Source: an uncultured Thermoleophilia bacterium (GTDB lineage: Bacteria > Actinomycetota > Thermoleophilia > Miltoncostaeales > Miltoncostaeaceae). From it: a DNA stretch of 64,000 nucleotides. Positions within the stretch are counted from its first letter, which is position 1, and the number at the start of each line of letters is the position of its first letter. The DNA lies in NCBI GenBank assembly GCA_938017905.1, contig CALIKX010000026.1:28868-92867 (forward strand), written 5' to 3'. The notes below the pieces were generated by a model, which was not told the DNA's origin, did no database searches, and worked only from the letters and a program-made list of their open reading frames with translations. Positions 7,755 to 16,940 of this stretch are shown one piece after another. Both the position numbers and the translations under genes were made by a program.

Positions 7755-9002
7755 TCAGCGACCGGGTCGCACGAGCGCAGCGGCGAGCCGGGCCGCCTGG
7801 GCGCTGGTGGGTGCCACGCGTGCGCCGGCCGCGACCAGGGCCTCCTCCTGACGCGAGAACACCTGTGGGTCGGCCTCGGTTCCGCAGACGTGCGCCACCA
7901 CCTGGAGCGAGGGGCGCGCCTGCAGGGCCCGGGCGAGCGCCGGGGCAAGGGTCCCGGCCGGGTCCGGATGGGCCCCGCGCCCGAGGATGACGTCCAGCAG
8001 CACCACCGCCACCGTCTGGTCCGACACGGTGTCGACGATCAACTCGGCGCGGCGCGACGGGTCGAGCACCGGGTGCGGGGTGCCGTGCAGGGACGACTCG
8101 GCCTGCAGGTCCAGGCACGCATGGCCACGCACGACATCGCGCGGGTCCAGGTACTCCGCCGCGCCGGCGGGGGTGTTGGACACCACGCGGCCGAGTTGCG
8201 CGGACAGGATTGCCGCGGCCTCGGCGCATAGTGCCGACCCGGCGAAGATCCCCCGCACGTGGCCCGCGCTGACCCAGCCGGTGGGTTCCGCGGCCGGGAT
8301 GACCGGGCGCGCGCCGGCGCGGCGCGCGGCGGCCACCACCGCATGATCGATGGCGGCGTGCACGTCAATCCCGTCAGGGGCGGGCATCTCGCCCGCACCG
8401 ATGAGGCACGCCGACCCGGGAATGCCGGTCGCCGCTATCGCAGCGAGCACGGCCTCGGCTGCCCGCGCCGAGAATCCCTCCGCCACCAGCACGACGGCAT
8501 CGGTGCCGGGGTGCCCGGCAAGCCGGCCGAGCGCCGCGATGGTCGATGCACCCGCGACCTCATCCGAGAGGTCACGCGGCCCCGTGACAAGGCACCGGCT
8601 CACGCCCACGCCGAAGCGGTCGAGCAGCACCGATGCCTCCTGAGCACCGGAACCGGACGTGGCCACCACGGCCACGCGGCCCGGCGCGACCGCATTGGCG
8701 ATGCCGATCCCGATGCCGTCAATGATCGCGGTGTCGCTGCCCGGGCCGAGCGCAAGGCGGCCGGACCGCCCGGCCCGCTGCTTCAGGGCCACCTCGTCGG
8801 CCAGCGGCACATCGGCGCTGAGCAGCATGATGTCGCTGCCCGCGGAGAGCGCACGATGCCCCTCGAGCGCCGCATAGGGCCCCGGCACGCCGATCACGGC
8901 CAGCCCCTCCACCGGCTCCTCGACCGGGACGGCGTCGCCGGAGGCGTCCACCTGCGGGTGGAGCTCCACCACCACATCGTCCTCATGCCGTGCGTCGTCC
9001 AC
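7755..9002 (-). CDS. FdrA-family acyl-CoA synthetase homologue (AllF-like)
   Basis: The 415-residue protein belongs to the FdrA family, which combines a succinyl-CoA-ligase-like CoA-binding domain and ligase domains. Motifs that match E. coli FdrA include SADVPLADEVALKQRA, LGPGSDTAIIDGIGI, VATSGSGAQEASVLLD, TGPRDLSDEVAG, GIFAGSALCAEAAAIL, GTPHPVLDP, LLDVILGRGAHPDPAGTL and CGTEADPQ. It is shorter than E. coli FdrA (about 555 aa), with a reduced N-terminal domain. E. coli FdrA (AllF) is one of three proteins needed for oxamate carbamoyltransferase activity, with YlbE and YlbF. A YlbE-type DUF1116 protein lies at 17742-18965. GTG 9002 is chosen because TAGCGT lies 7 nt upstream; GTG 9011 is also in frame. 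Confidence 0.85.
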   Translation of the reverse strand: MDDARHEDDVVVELHPQVDASGDAVPVEEPVEGLAVIGVPGPYAALEGHRALSAGSDIMLLSADVPLADEVALKQRAGRSGRLALGPGSDTAIIDGIGIGIANAVAPGRVAVVATSGSGAQEASVLLDRFGVGVSRCLVTGPRDLSDEVAGASTIAALGRLAGHPGTDAVVLVAEGFSARAAEAVLAAIAATGIPGSACLIGAGEMPAPDGIDVHAAIDHAVVAAARRAGARPVIPAAEPTGWVSAGHVRGIFAGSALCAEAAAILSAQLGRVVSNTPAGAAEYLDPRDVVRGHACLDLQAESSLHGTPHPVLDPSRRAELIVDTVSDQTVAVVLLDVILGRGAHPDPAGTLAPALARALQARPSLQVVAHVCGTEADPQVFSRQEEALVAAGARVAPTSAQAARLAAALVRPGR

Positions 9003-9038
9003 CCCCGGCACGCTACCGGGGGCGGCGGGCGGCGCGGC

Positions 9039-9425
9039 CTACGCGGTCTCGGCCAGCGCCTCCGGTGCCGCGCCGTGCGCCAACCGGGAGCGGAGCTGGC
9101 GCGCCTCCTCGCGGGCACGGCGGAGCGCGGCCTCCGTGGACGCGAGCGCGGCGCGCATCTCGGCCAGGTCGGCATCGGCCTCAGCCACGCGACGTGCCAG
9201 CACCGCCAGCGGGCGGTCCGCCGCCCCCGGGCCCGTGGGGGCCGCCACATCCGCGTCCAGCGCGACCAGGCCGACGCGCATCAGTTCATCCACCGCGACC
9301 ACGCGCACCGCACCCCGGCGGGCCACGTGCAGCGTGCCGCGTTCGGCCCGTCGCTCCAGGGCCTTCTTCGTGGTGCCGCACACCTCCGCGGCCTCGGAGA
9401 GCGTGAGCATGCGGGACGTCGTCAT
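9039..9425 (-). CDS. Helix-turn-helix protein with C-terminal coiled coil
   Basis: This 128-residue protein has an N-terminal MerR/excisionase-like winged helix (LTLSEAAEVCGTTKKALERR and the following strand RGAVRVVAVDEL). A heptad-rich coiled coil over about residues 75-120 probably dimerises it. It is divergent from the ArsR operon, so the 9426-9548 spacer serves both. The ATG at 9425 places the helix-turn-helix at the usual distance from the start; an upstream ATG at 9455 remains possible. The target is unknown. Confidence 0.6.
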   Translation of the reverse strand: MTTSRMLTLSEAAEVCGTTKKALERRAERGTLHVARRGAVRVVAVDELMRVGLVALDADVAAPTGPGAADRPLAVLARRVAEADADLAEMRAALASTEAALRRAREEARQLRSRLAHGAAPEALAETA

Positions 9426-9488
9426 GACCTGCGGTTTCTCCGCCCCGTGCCGCATTCCCTGCCCGTCCGACGCTCCGCACTCTACAAC

Positions 9489-9517
9489 TTGACAACTAAT
9501 TGGTTGATCAGTACGTT
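9489..9517 (+). promoter_or_regulatory. Promoter of the arsR-type operon with operator in the spacer
   Basis: TTGACA (9489-9494) and TACGTT (9512-9517) are 17 bp apart. Inside and just before the spacer is CAACTAATTGGTTG (9493-9506), an inverted repeat in which six of seven base pairs match. Repressor bound there would block both hexamers. A Shine-Dalgarno AAGGAG and the GTG start follow at 9549, so this gene is one of the few in the window with a conventional leader. Confidence 0.65.
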
Positions 9518-9548
9518 CGCCCCCGTCCGCCGATCAAGGAGTGCGTAC

Positions 9549-9893
9549 GTGGCGATTCCCCATCCCATCCCCGACCCGCTGGCGCAGATGATCGCCGAGC
9601 GGTTCAAGGTGCTCGGGGAGCCCATGCGCATCCGGATCCTCGACCACCTGCGCGACGGACCGCGGGCCGTCGGCGTCCTCGCCGACGAACTCGGCACCTC
9701 GCAGCAGAATGTCTCGAAGCACCTGGGACTGCTCCACGGAGCGGGCCTCGTACGCCGGGAGCGCCGTGGAAACGCGGTGCTGTACGAGATCGCGGACCAG
9801 GGCGTGTTCGACATGTGCGAGCACGTCTGCGGTGGCCTGGAGCGCCACCTGGCCGAACTGCAATCCCTCGTCACCGGGGAGGTCGCCCCATGA
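9549..9893 (+). CDS. ArsR-family transcriptional repressor with CxxxC motif
   Basis: This 114-residue winged-helix regulator of the ArsR/SmtB family has the recognition-helix region LGTSQQNVSKHLGLLHGAGL and the wing RRERRGNAVLYEIAD. The C-terminal helix carries MCEHVCGG, so Cys90 and Cys94 could form a metal or thiol sensor site; the classical alpha-3 CxC site is absent. It starts an operon (overlapping ATGA junctions) with a DUF2892 protein and an MMPL transporter. The GTG is preceded by AAGGAG at 7 nt. Autoregulation through the palindrome at 9493-9506 is likely. Confidence 0.88.
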   Translation: MAIPHPIPDPLAQMIAERFKVLGEPMRIRILDHLRDGPRAVGVLADELGTSQQNVSKHLGLLHGAGLVRRERRGNAVLYEIADQGVFDMCEHVCGGLERHLAELQSLVTGEVAP

Positions 9894-10108
9894 GTTCAGA
9901 AAACCGCTGGACGCTGGAGCGCGTGCTGTTCGTGATGGCCGGGACGGTCACCATCGTCAGCGTCATCCTCGCGGCCCTCGTGTCGCCGTGGTTCCTGATC
10001 CTCACCGCCTTCGTCGGTGCGTCGCAACTGATGTACGCCACGGTGGGTGACTGCCCGTCGTCGTTCGTGATCCGCCGCGTCTTCAACCTCCAGGGCTGCG
10101 CGCGATGA
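9890..10108 (+). CDS. DUF2892-type inner-membrane protein
   Basis: The 72-residue protein has two hydrophobic helices (roughly residues 11-30 and 34-50) followed by GDCPSSFVIRRVF and a final GC, which fits the DUF2892/YgaP membrane domain and its conserved CP motif. In E. coli this domain is joined to a rhodanese (YgaP) and controlled by the ArsR protein YgaV; here it stands alone behind an ArsR gene. It overlaps both neighbours by 4 nt, so expression is tightly coupled. Confidence 0.8.
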   Translation: MSSENRWTLERVLFVMAGTVTIVSVILAALVSPWFLILTAFVGASQLMYATVGDCPSSFVIRRVFNLQGCAR

Positions 10109-12225
10109 GCGACGACCCCACGCCGAAGGTCGGGCCGATCGGTCGCCTCGGGCACTGGTCGGCCACGAATGTGAAGTGGGTCGTGGCCGCATGGGTGGTC
10201 ATTGCGCTGGGGCTCGGCTTCCTGGCTCCGCGCGTCGAGACATCGCTCTCCGGTGCAGGGTGGGAGGACACCGGCTCGCAGTCGGTCGCCGCCCGGCAGC
10301 TCATCCAGGACAACTTCGCCGGCAACTCCGCGAATGCCCTGATGGTGGTGGTGCACTCGCCGGACCAGCAGGTGTCATCGCCGGGCTTCCAGTCGGCCAT
10401 CGCCAGCGCCACCCGCACCCTTGAGGCCGACGGCGCGGTGACCGGCGTGGTTCCGCCAATGCCGGGGCAGACGATCTCGCGCGACGGCCACACGGCCATC
10501 CTCATGGCCGGCGCGGCCGAGAACGCGACGGAGATGGTGCGCGCGGCCGACCGCCTGAAGGCGCCCCTCCGGGCCGATGGCTCGGAGGAGGTGTCCGTCT
10601 ACCTCACCGGAGCGTCCGGCATGTGGTCGGACTTCAATGAGGCGAACCGCTCGGCGATGCTGAAGAGCGAACTGCTCTCGTGGCCCGTCACCCTCGCCAT
10701 CCTGGTGCTGGCGTTCGGGGCGCTCGTGGCCGCGGGGCTCCCGCTGCTGCTCACGATCCTCGGCCTGGTGGCCACGGCGGGAGCGCTGTACCTGACCACC
10801 CTGGCGTTCGACGTCTCCATCTGGGCCATGAACTTCGCCCTGATGTTCGCGCTCGCACTGGGCATCGACTACGCGCTGTTCATCGTCGTCCGCTTCCGCG
10901 GGGCGCTGTTCGGATCGGGCCGGAAGCCCGTGGACGCCGTGGCGGAGACGATGGACACCGCGGGCAAGGCGGTGCTGTTCTCCGGGCTGACGGTGCTCAT
11001 CTCGCTGTCGGCGGTGATGATCGTCCCGAGTCCGGCATTCCGCTCGATGGCGCTGGGCATCATGATCTCGGTCGTCTTCATCCTGCTCGCCACCCTCACC
11101 CTGCTGCCGGCGGTGCTGGCCAAGCTGGGACCACGGGTGGACAAGGGGGCGCTCACGTGGGCGCACTCGGGCGACCACCGGTCCAGGCGCTTCGAGCGCT
11201 GGGGCCAGAAGCTCTGGAGCAGGCCGGTCCTGTTCGGGCTTCCGGCGCTCATCGTGCTGCTGGTGCTGGCGATCCCGGTGTTCGGGATGAAGACGGGCAT
11301 GCCATCCATCGCGGTGGTGCCCGCCGATGACGGCTCACGCCAGGGCTACGAACTGGTGAGCGAGGCCTTCGGCGAGGGTGCGCCCGGCACCCTGCAGATC
11401 GTGGGACCGGCGGGCGAGATGGCATCCGCACAGCGGATCGCCGCCTCCGATGCCGGCATCGCCGCCGCCATGCCGCCCATGCAGGGCGGCGACGGCCTCG
11501 CGATGGTGCAGGCCATCCCGGCCACCGGGCCCTCCACCACCGAGACGGCCGAGACGATCGAGCGGCTCCGGGCGCAGTTGCCCGCGGGCGTGCTCATCGG
11601 TGGCGCCGCGGCGGAGCAGGCCGATCTGTCGGCTGCCCTCAGCACCTACACGCCGATCGTCATCGGCATCGTCCTGGTGCTGGGCTTCCTGCTGCTGCTG
11701 GTGGCATTCCAGGCGCCCGTGGTCGCGGCCATCGGCGTGGTGACCAACCTCCTGGCGGTGGGCGCGGCCTTCGGGGTCGCGCGCCTCATCTTCCAGGACG
11801 GCTGGGGCGCGGACCTGCTCGGCTTCGAGTCGCAGGGCTTCCTGGATGCCTGGGGGCCCGTGTTCTTCTTCGCCATGATCTTCGCGATCTCGATGGACTA
11901 CACGGTGTTCCTGCTGTCCTCGGCACGCGAGCACTGGGACCGCTCGCACGACCCACGGGACGCGATGGTGGCGGGCATGGCCCACTCGGGCCGGGTGATC
12001 CTGGCCGCGGCCGCGGTGATGGTGGCGGTGTTCTTCACCTTCGCCCTCTCCGGCCCGCTGCCGCCGAAGGAGATGGGGATCATCCTCGGGGTGGCCGTCC
12101 TCCTGGACGCCTTCCTCGTGAGGCTGCTCCTCGTGCCGGTCGCGTTGCGGCTGGTGGGCACGTGGGCGTGGTGGCAGCCGAAGTGGCTCGACCGGGTCCT
12201 CCCGGATGTGCGCTTCGGCCACTGA
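10105..12225 (+). CDS. MMPL/RND-family transporter
   Basis: The 706-residue inner-membrane transporter shows the MMPL duplication: a membrane segment at residues 25-45, a large extracytoplasmic domain, a helix bundle with the GIDYALFIV motif, then a second half with ISMDYTVFLLSS. GIDYA and SMDYT are the family proton-relay signatures. It probably exports a lipid or hydrophobic compound using the proton gradient. As third gene of the ArsR operon it is probably inducible. The 3' end overlaps the methyltransferase gene by 20 nt. The second MMPL protein in the window is at 14727-16886. Confidence 0.9.
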   Translation: MSDDPTPKVGPIGRLGHWSATNVKWVVAAWVVIALGLGFLAPRVETSLSGAGWEDTGSQSVAARQLIQDNFAGNSANALMVVVHSPDQQVSSPGFQSAIASATRTLEADGAVTGVVPPMPGQTISRDGHTAILMAGAAENATEMVRAADRLKAPLRADGSEEVSVYLTGASGMWSDFNEANRSAMLKSELLSWPVTLAILVLAFGALVAAGLPLLLTILGLVATAGALYLTTLAFDVSIWAMNFALMFALALGIDYALFIVVRFRGALFGSGRKPVDAVAETMDTAGKAVLFSGLTVLISLSAVMIVPSPAFRSMALGIMISVVFILLATLTLLPAVLAKLGPRVDKGALTWAHSGDHRSRRFERWGQKLWSRPVLFGLPALIVLLVLAIPVFGMKTGMPSIAVVPADDGSRQGYELVSEAFGEGAPGTLQIVGPAGEMASAQRIAASDAGIAAAMPPMQGGDGLAMVQAIPATGPSTTETAETIERLRAQLPAGVLIGGAAAEQADLSAALSTYTPIVIGIVLVLGFLLLLVAFQAPVVAAIGVVTNLLAVGAAFGVARLIFQDGWGADLLGFESQGFLDAWGPVFFFAMIFAISMDYTVFLLSSAREHWDRSHDPRDAMVAGMAHSGRVILAAAAVMVAVFFTFALSGPLPPKEMGIILGVAVLLDAFLVRLLLVPVALRLVGTWAWWQPKWLDRVLPDVRFGH

Positions 12226-12850
12226 CGCCGACAGATGGGACCAGCGGTACTCGGCTCCGGACCTCGTGTGGGGTGCGGAGCCGAACCGCCGCCTCGTCGA
12301 CGAGGTCGGGGCGCTCTCCCCGGGGCGCGCCCTCGACCTCGGCGGCGGCGAGGGACGCAACGCCGCGTGGCTGGCATCGCGCGGGTGGGACGTCACGATC
12401 GTCGACTTCGCCCGGGTGGGGCTGGACCGCGCCGGGGAGATGGCGCGACAACAGGGCACGGCGCTCACCGCAGTGCATGCGGACCTGGCCGACTACGCGC
12501 CCCCGGAGGGTGTCTTCGACCTCGTGCTCATCATGTACCTGCAGGTCCCGGAGCAGACGCTGGCCGCCGTGCTCCGCCGCGCGTCGCGTGCATTGGCCCC
12601 CGGTGGGACGCTTCTCCTCATCGGCCACGACCGGGACAACATGGCGCACGGGTTCGGCGGCCCGCAGGACCCGGCAATCCTGCAGTCCCCCCAGCAGGTG
12701 GTGGATGCCCTCGGCACGGGCCTGCAGGTCGAGTCGGCCACCCGCATTGAACGCGTGGTGAGCACCGCCGATGGTCCGCGGACCGCGATCGACGCCCTCG
12801 TGCGCGCCCGGCGCCCCCCGGACCCGACGCGCCGGGCACACGGCGCCTAG
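12206..12850 (+). CDS. Class I SAM-dependent methyltransferase
   Basis: This 214-residue Rossmann-fold methyltransferase has motif I ALDLGGGEGRNAAWLA, the acidic end of beta 2 in VTIVDFA, and a motif IV region FDLVLIMYLQVP. It resembles the TehB/thiopurine group of small-molecule methyltransferases; the substrate is unknown. ATG 12206 lies inside the end of the MMPL gene, which suggests it is the last gene of the ArsR operon and may modify the compound exported by the transporter. It shares a CTAG stop with the convergent hydrolase gene. Confidence 0.82.
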   Translation: MCASATDADRWDQRYSAPDLVWGAEPNRRLVDEVGALSPGRALDLGGGEGRNAAWLASRGWDVTIVDFARVGLDRAGEMARQQGTALTAVHADLADYAPPEGVFDLVLIMYLQVPEQTLAAVLRRASRALAPGGTLLLIGHDRDNMAHGFGGPQDPAILQSPQQVVDALGTGLQVESATRIERVVSTADGPRTAIDALVRARRPPDPTRRAHGA

Positions 12851-14730
12851 GCCACGCGAAGGATCCAGTCGCGCAGCGCGCCCACGGTGGCGTCGTGGTC
12901 GCCGAAGTCATGGCCCACGCCCTCGAGCATGTGCACCTCGACATCGGAATGGCCGTCCGCACGGGCGCGGTCCGCGAGCCGGATGGCGTCGTCCGGGGCA
13001 ACGATCACGTCGGTGATGCCCTGCACGAGCAGGACGGGGGCCGGCACGCGGCCCACGTGCAGATAGGCCTTCGCGGCCTCCGAGTCGGGCCCGCGGCTGT
13101 GCCACCAGGTCCGCGCGGTATAGACGCCCGCGGCATGCGGCGCATCGTCGGGCAGGTACATGCGGTGGATGACGAGGCTCACGTCGTCGGCGGGCTGCAC
13201 GTCGGCGTAGGGCCGGCACACCTCCACCAGTTCGTCGTAGGACGGCGCGGCACCGCACCGGTCCATGCGGTCCCGGCTGGACTCGGGCAGGCTCCACGCG
13301 GTGCCGAGGCCGGCGGCGCCGACCAGCGGCAGCCCCAGGTCGTGCGCCGCGCAGTAGAACGCCGCGGTGGCCCCCAGCGAATACCCCGACAGGAGGACGT
13401 GGTCATAGCCCTCGCCGGCCAGCCAGGCGGTGGCGGCACGCACGTCCTCGAGCACGTCCTCGAGAACCGCGGTGCCAAACAGCTGCGACACGTTGCCGAT
13501 CCGCGTATCCATGGTGAGGATCGGCACGCCGAGGCCGGCGATCGGTGCGCGGATGAAGCGCAGCGCGCCGACGCTGAGGTTCCCCTGGTTCCCGTGCAGG
13601 TGGATGATGGCCGTGCGGCGCCCGGTCGCCGCCGCCCGAGCCGCGGTGGGCTCCTCCTGCCGCTCGAGGATGGCGTCGTGCAGGCTGCCGTCGCCGCCCT
13701 CGATCGTGACAAGGCGGGCCGTGCCGGACTGCGCGCCGCGCGGCGGCACCATCACGTCGCGGTCGGCGGGAAGCGCATCGAGCCACGCCACGGCCCGGTC
13801 GGCGACCTCGGGCACCATGCCCCAGAAGGTGTGGTCGGCACCTGGGACGTGCTCCAGGTGCACGTCGAGCCCGGCGGCGCGCGCCGCCTCGGCCAGGTTG
13901 TCGCCGTCGTCACCCGGCAGCACCGGATCGTCCCCCGCCTGGATGAGCGCCACGGGCACGCCGACGTCGCGGATCCGGTCCACCGACACGGGATTCCGTG
14001 ACTCCGGGCCGCGGCACTGCCACCAGCAGCGAAGGGACCACGCCTCGGAATCGGCGGGGGCATCGGTGGGGCCGGCCCCGCGGTGCACGATGACCACGTC
14101 GTCGTCGCCACCGCGATCCACGCCGGCGCGCAGGGCCATGCGCGCGACCTCGGTGTACGACGGGCGCGCGCGCAGGCGGGTCCAGCGCGCGCGCATCGAC
14201 TCCGGCAGGCTCCAGGGGTGGGCGAGGGTGCACAGCCCCACCACCTCCGGCGGGCGGCGGAGCGCCTGGTAGTGGGTGACGATGCTCGCGCCCAAGCTGT
14301 AGCCCATCAGCACGACCCGCTCGAACCCCATGTCCCGTGCGAGGTCCATCGCCCCCGCGAGGTCGTGGGGCGTCTCGTCAAACAGACCACCCCCGTACAC
14401 CACGCCGAAGTTGGCCATGCGGGTGTTGATCGAGAGGGCCGCATACCCGTGGTGCGCGAGCTCGAAGGCCATCCGCCGCGGGACCCCGCCCATGTAGTTG
14501 CCGAGCGAGCCGTGCACCACGATCACCAGGGTGCCGGCCCGGCCGCCGTGGTCGTCGCGGGGGCGCATCAGCAGCCCGTCCCAGTGCTTGTGGTCCGCGG
14601 TGCGGATGACCACCAGCTCCGCATCGGCATCGACGTCGTCGTGGCCGAATTCCGTGTGGGGACGCGCACCCGACCGGATCGTCACGCGATCCGGTCGGAC
14701 ATCGCCCCCGGCGCCTCCCCCCGTGCTCAT
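12847..14730 (-). CDS. Tandem-duplicated alpha/beta hydrolase
   Basis: The 627-residue protein contains two alpha/beta hydrolase domains in one chain. Domain 1 (about residues 55-325) has HGSLGNYMGG, nucleophile GYSLGAS, acid loop AGDDPVLPGDD and GADHTFWG. Domain 2 (about 360-625) has HGNQGNLSVG, GYSLGAT, GITDVIVAPDD and GVGHDFGDHD. Both also share the lid-like segments AHPWSLPES/TAWSLPES and CWWQCRGPES/TWWHSRGPDS, so they arose by internal duplication and both triads look intact. There is no signal peptide. It overlaps the start of the second MMPL gene by 4 nt and is downstream of nothing else on this strand. The substrate is unknown, perhaps an ester or lipid. Confidence 0.85.
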   Translation of the reverse strand: MSTGGGAGGDVRPDRVTIRSGARPHTEFGHDDVDADAELVVIRTADHKHWDGLLMRPRDDHGGRAGTLVIVVHGSLGNYMGGVPRRMAFELAHHGYAALSINTRMANFGVVYGGGLFDETPHDLAGAMDLARDMGFERVVLMGYSLGASIVTHYQALRRPPEVVGLCTLAHPWSLPESMRARWTRLRARPSYTEVARMALRAGVDRGGDDDVVIVHRGAGPTDAPADSEAWSLRCWWQCRGPESRNPVSVDRIRDVGVPVALIQAGDDPVLPGDDGDNLAEAARAAGLDVHLEHVPGADHTFWGMVPEVADRAVAWLDALPADRDVMVPPRGAQSGTARLVTIEGGDGSLHDAILERQEEPTAARAAATGRRTAIIHLHGNQGNLSVGALRFIRAPIAGLGVPILTMDTRIGNVSQLFGTAVLEDVLEDVRAATAWLAGEGYDHVLLSGYSLGATAAFYCAAHDLGLPLVGAAGLGTAWSLPESSRDRMDRCGAAPSYDELVEVCRPYADVQPADDVSLVIHRMYLPDDAPHAAGVYTARTWWHSRGPDSEAAKAYLHVGRVPAPVLLVQGITDVIVAPDDAIRLADRARADGHSDVEVHMLEGVGHDFGDHDATVGALRDWILRVA

Positions 14731-16886
14731 GGCGCCATTCTCCCCGCGGCCCCGTCATCGCGCCCGCGGCGGCCCGGGAACCACCAGTTCCACCGGCCGA
14801 AGATGCTGAGCAGCGCAGGTGCCAGCACCAGGCGGATGATGGTCGCGTCCACCAGCACCGCGGTGGCCAGGCCGATGCCCAGCATCTTGACGATGACGTC
14901 GTCGGTGATCACGAAGGCGAGGAACACGCTGACCATGATCAGGGCCGCGGCCGAGATGACGCGCGCGGTCGACGCGAGCCCCATGGCAACGGAGCGATGC
15001 GGGTCGCCCTCGTGCATCCATGCCTCGCGTACCCGGGACAGCAGGAACACCTCGTAGTCCATCGACAGGCCGAACAGGATCGCGAACATCATCATCGGCA
15101 CCCAGGCCTCGATCGCCACGGCCTCCGGCACGCCGAGGGCCGATCGCAGGATGCCCCACTGGAAGATGGCCACCACCACCCCGAACGCCGCACCTACCGA
15201 CAGCAGGTTCATCAGCGCGGCCTGCAGGGGCACCAGGATCGACCGGAACTCGATCATCAGGAGGATGAACGCGATGGCGATGACCACGCCGATGAACCAC
15301 GGCAGCCGGTCGGCCACGCGCTCGGACAGGTCCACGCCCACGGCGGTCGGGCCGGTGGCGTACACCGCCGTGCCGGCGCCCGCGACCGGCCGCAGGCGCT
15401 GCGCAAGCAGCTCCACCATCTCGGTGGTGCGCGGACTTGCCGGGGCCGCGGCCGGGATGACGGTGAGCAGCACCACATCGCCCCCCGGCGCGACCTCGGG
15501 CGGGGACACCTCCACGACCCCTGCCAGGTCACGCGCGCGCTGTGCCACCTCCCGGGCATTCGCCCCCGCGCGTGGCCCCTCCAGCACGATCTCCACCGGT
15601 CCGTTGAAGCCCGGCCCGAAGCCCGTGGCGATCATCCCGTAGGCCTCGCGCGTGGTGGACCCGGGCGGGTCACTGCCGGCGTCCACCTGCCCCAACTCGA
15701 GCCAGAACACCGGCAGCGCCAGGGCGACCAGCACGGCGCCGGACGCCACCAGATAGGGCCAGGGCCGTCGCGTGACCGCCATCGACCACCGCGCCCAGCC
15801 GTGCGGGCGGCCGTCGGGCGGGTCCAGGTCCACCGGCCGCGGTCCGTGGACGCCGGGAATGCGCCCGCGGCCCAGATGGGGACCCACGACCGCCAGGGCC
15901 GCGGGGAGCAGCGTGACTGCGGCGAGCACCGCCACCACGACGGCGATCGCCGCCGCCTCCCCGAGCCGCGTGACGAACGGGATGCCGGCGGCGGCAAGGC
16001 CGAGCACCGCGGCCGCCACGGTGCCGCCCGCCAGCACCACGGCGCGCCCGGCGGTCGCCGTGGCATGCGCGATCGAATCGCGCACGGGCATCCCCGCAGC
16101 CACCTGCTCCGCGTGCCGGCTGACCACGAACAGGGCGTAGTCCACCGACACGCCCAGCCCGATCATGAGGGCAAGCGTCCGGCCCACCGTGCTCACGTCC
16201 GTAACGGCCTCGAGCACGGTGAGGATCGAGAGCGCGGTGCCCACGGCGACAAGCGCGCCCGCCACCGGCACTGCCATGGTGACCACGGAGCCGAAGGCCA
16301 GCAGCAGGATCACCACGGCCGCGGCGATCCCCACGAGCGCCGACCAGTCGGTGCCCGATGCCTCCGCCTGCGCGGCGGGCGCACCCGCGTACGCCACCGT
16401 GAGTCCCGCGCGCTGGAGCGGTCGCGCCGCCCCGCGCACGCGCGCGAGGTCGGCGGCCCCCAGCTCGTCCGCGGGCGTGGACCACTCGATGCCGATCATC
16501 GCGGTGCGGCCATCGGCGGACACCGTGCCCGGCGCACCGGGCACCTCCACCGAGCGCATGCCGGGCACCTCACGCAGTCGCCGCGCGGCGTCACCGATGG
16601 CCGCGCGTCCCGTCCCCGACGTCACGGGTGCGCCGTCGGACCGCACCACCACCGTGCCGTCCGCCGCGCCCTGCCCCGGGAATGCGCGCTGCAGCACCAC
16701 CGCGCCCTCGGCCGCCGGCAGCCCCGGCACCGACAGGTCATCCGACGGCGCGCCACCCAGCCCCGCGCCCAGCGCCACCATTCCCGCGAGCACCGCGAGC
16801 CATCCGGCCAGCACCCACCAGCGACGGCGGGCGCACCACCCCCCGAGGCGGCCGAGGAGCGTTGTGCGCGGCGTGGTCCGGGTCAT
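14727..16886 (-). CDS. MMPL/RND-family transporter
   Basis: The 719-residue membrane transporter has the MMPL duplication: a first helix near residues 23-43, an extracytoplasmic domain, a helix bundle with LGVSVDYALFVVSRH, and a second half with GLSMDYEVFLLSRVRE. The aspartates in VDYALF and MDYEVF are the proton-relay residues of this family. The stop overlaps the ATG of the tandem hydrolase gene (ATGA), so the two form an operon and may act on the same lipid-like substrate. The ATG at 16886 is preceded at 11 nt by TACCGT, a plausible -10. Confidence 0.88.
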   Translation of the reverse strand: MTRTTPRTTLLGRLGGWCARRRWWVLAGWLAVLAGMVALGAGLGGAPSDDLSVPGLPAAEGAVVLQRAFPGQGAADGTVVVRSDGAPVTSGTGRAAIGDAARRLREVPGMRSVEVPGAPGTVSADGRTAMIGIEWSTPADELGAADLARVRGAARPLQRAGLTVAYAGAPAAQAEASGTDWSALVGIAAAVVILLLAFGSVVTMAVPVAGALVAVGTALSILTVLEAVTDVSTVGRTLALMIGLGVSVDYALFVVSRHAEQVAAGMPVRDSIAHATATAGRAVVLAGGTVAAAVLGLAAAGIPFVTRLGEAAAIAVVVAVLAAVTLLPAALAVVGPHLGRGRIPGVHGPRPVDLDPPDGRPHGWARWSMAVTRRPWPYLVASGAVLVALALPVFWLELGQVDAGSDPPGSTTREAYGMIATGFGPGFNGPVEIVLEGPRAGANAREVAQRARDLAGVVEVSPPEVAPGGDVVLLTVIPAAAPASPRTTEMVELLAQRLRPVAGAGTAVYATGPTAVGVDLSERVADRLPWFIGVVIAIAFILLMIEFRSILVPLQAALMNLLSVGAAFGVVVAIFQWGILRSALGVPEAVAIEAWVPMMMFAILFGLSMDYEVFLLSRVREAWMHEGDPHRSVAMGLASTARVISAAALIMVSVFLAFVITDDVIVKMLGIGLATAVLVDATIIRLVLAPALLSIFGRWNWWFPGRRGRDDGAAGRMAP

Positions 16887-16940
16887 CGCGGGCGCGGACG
16901 GTAGCGGACGTCCGGTGACGGGCCGTGGCATGCTCGCGCC

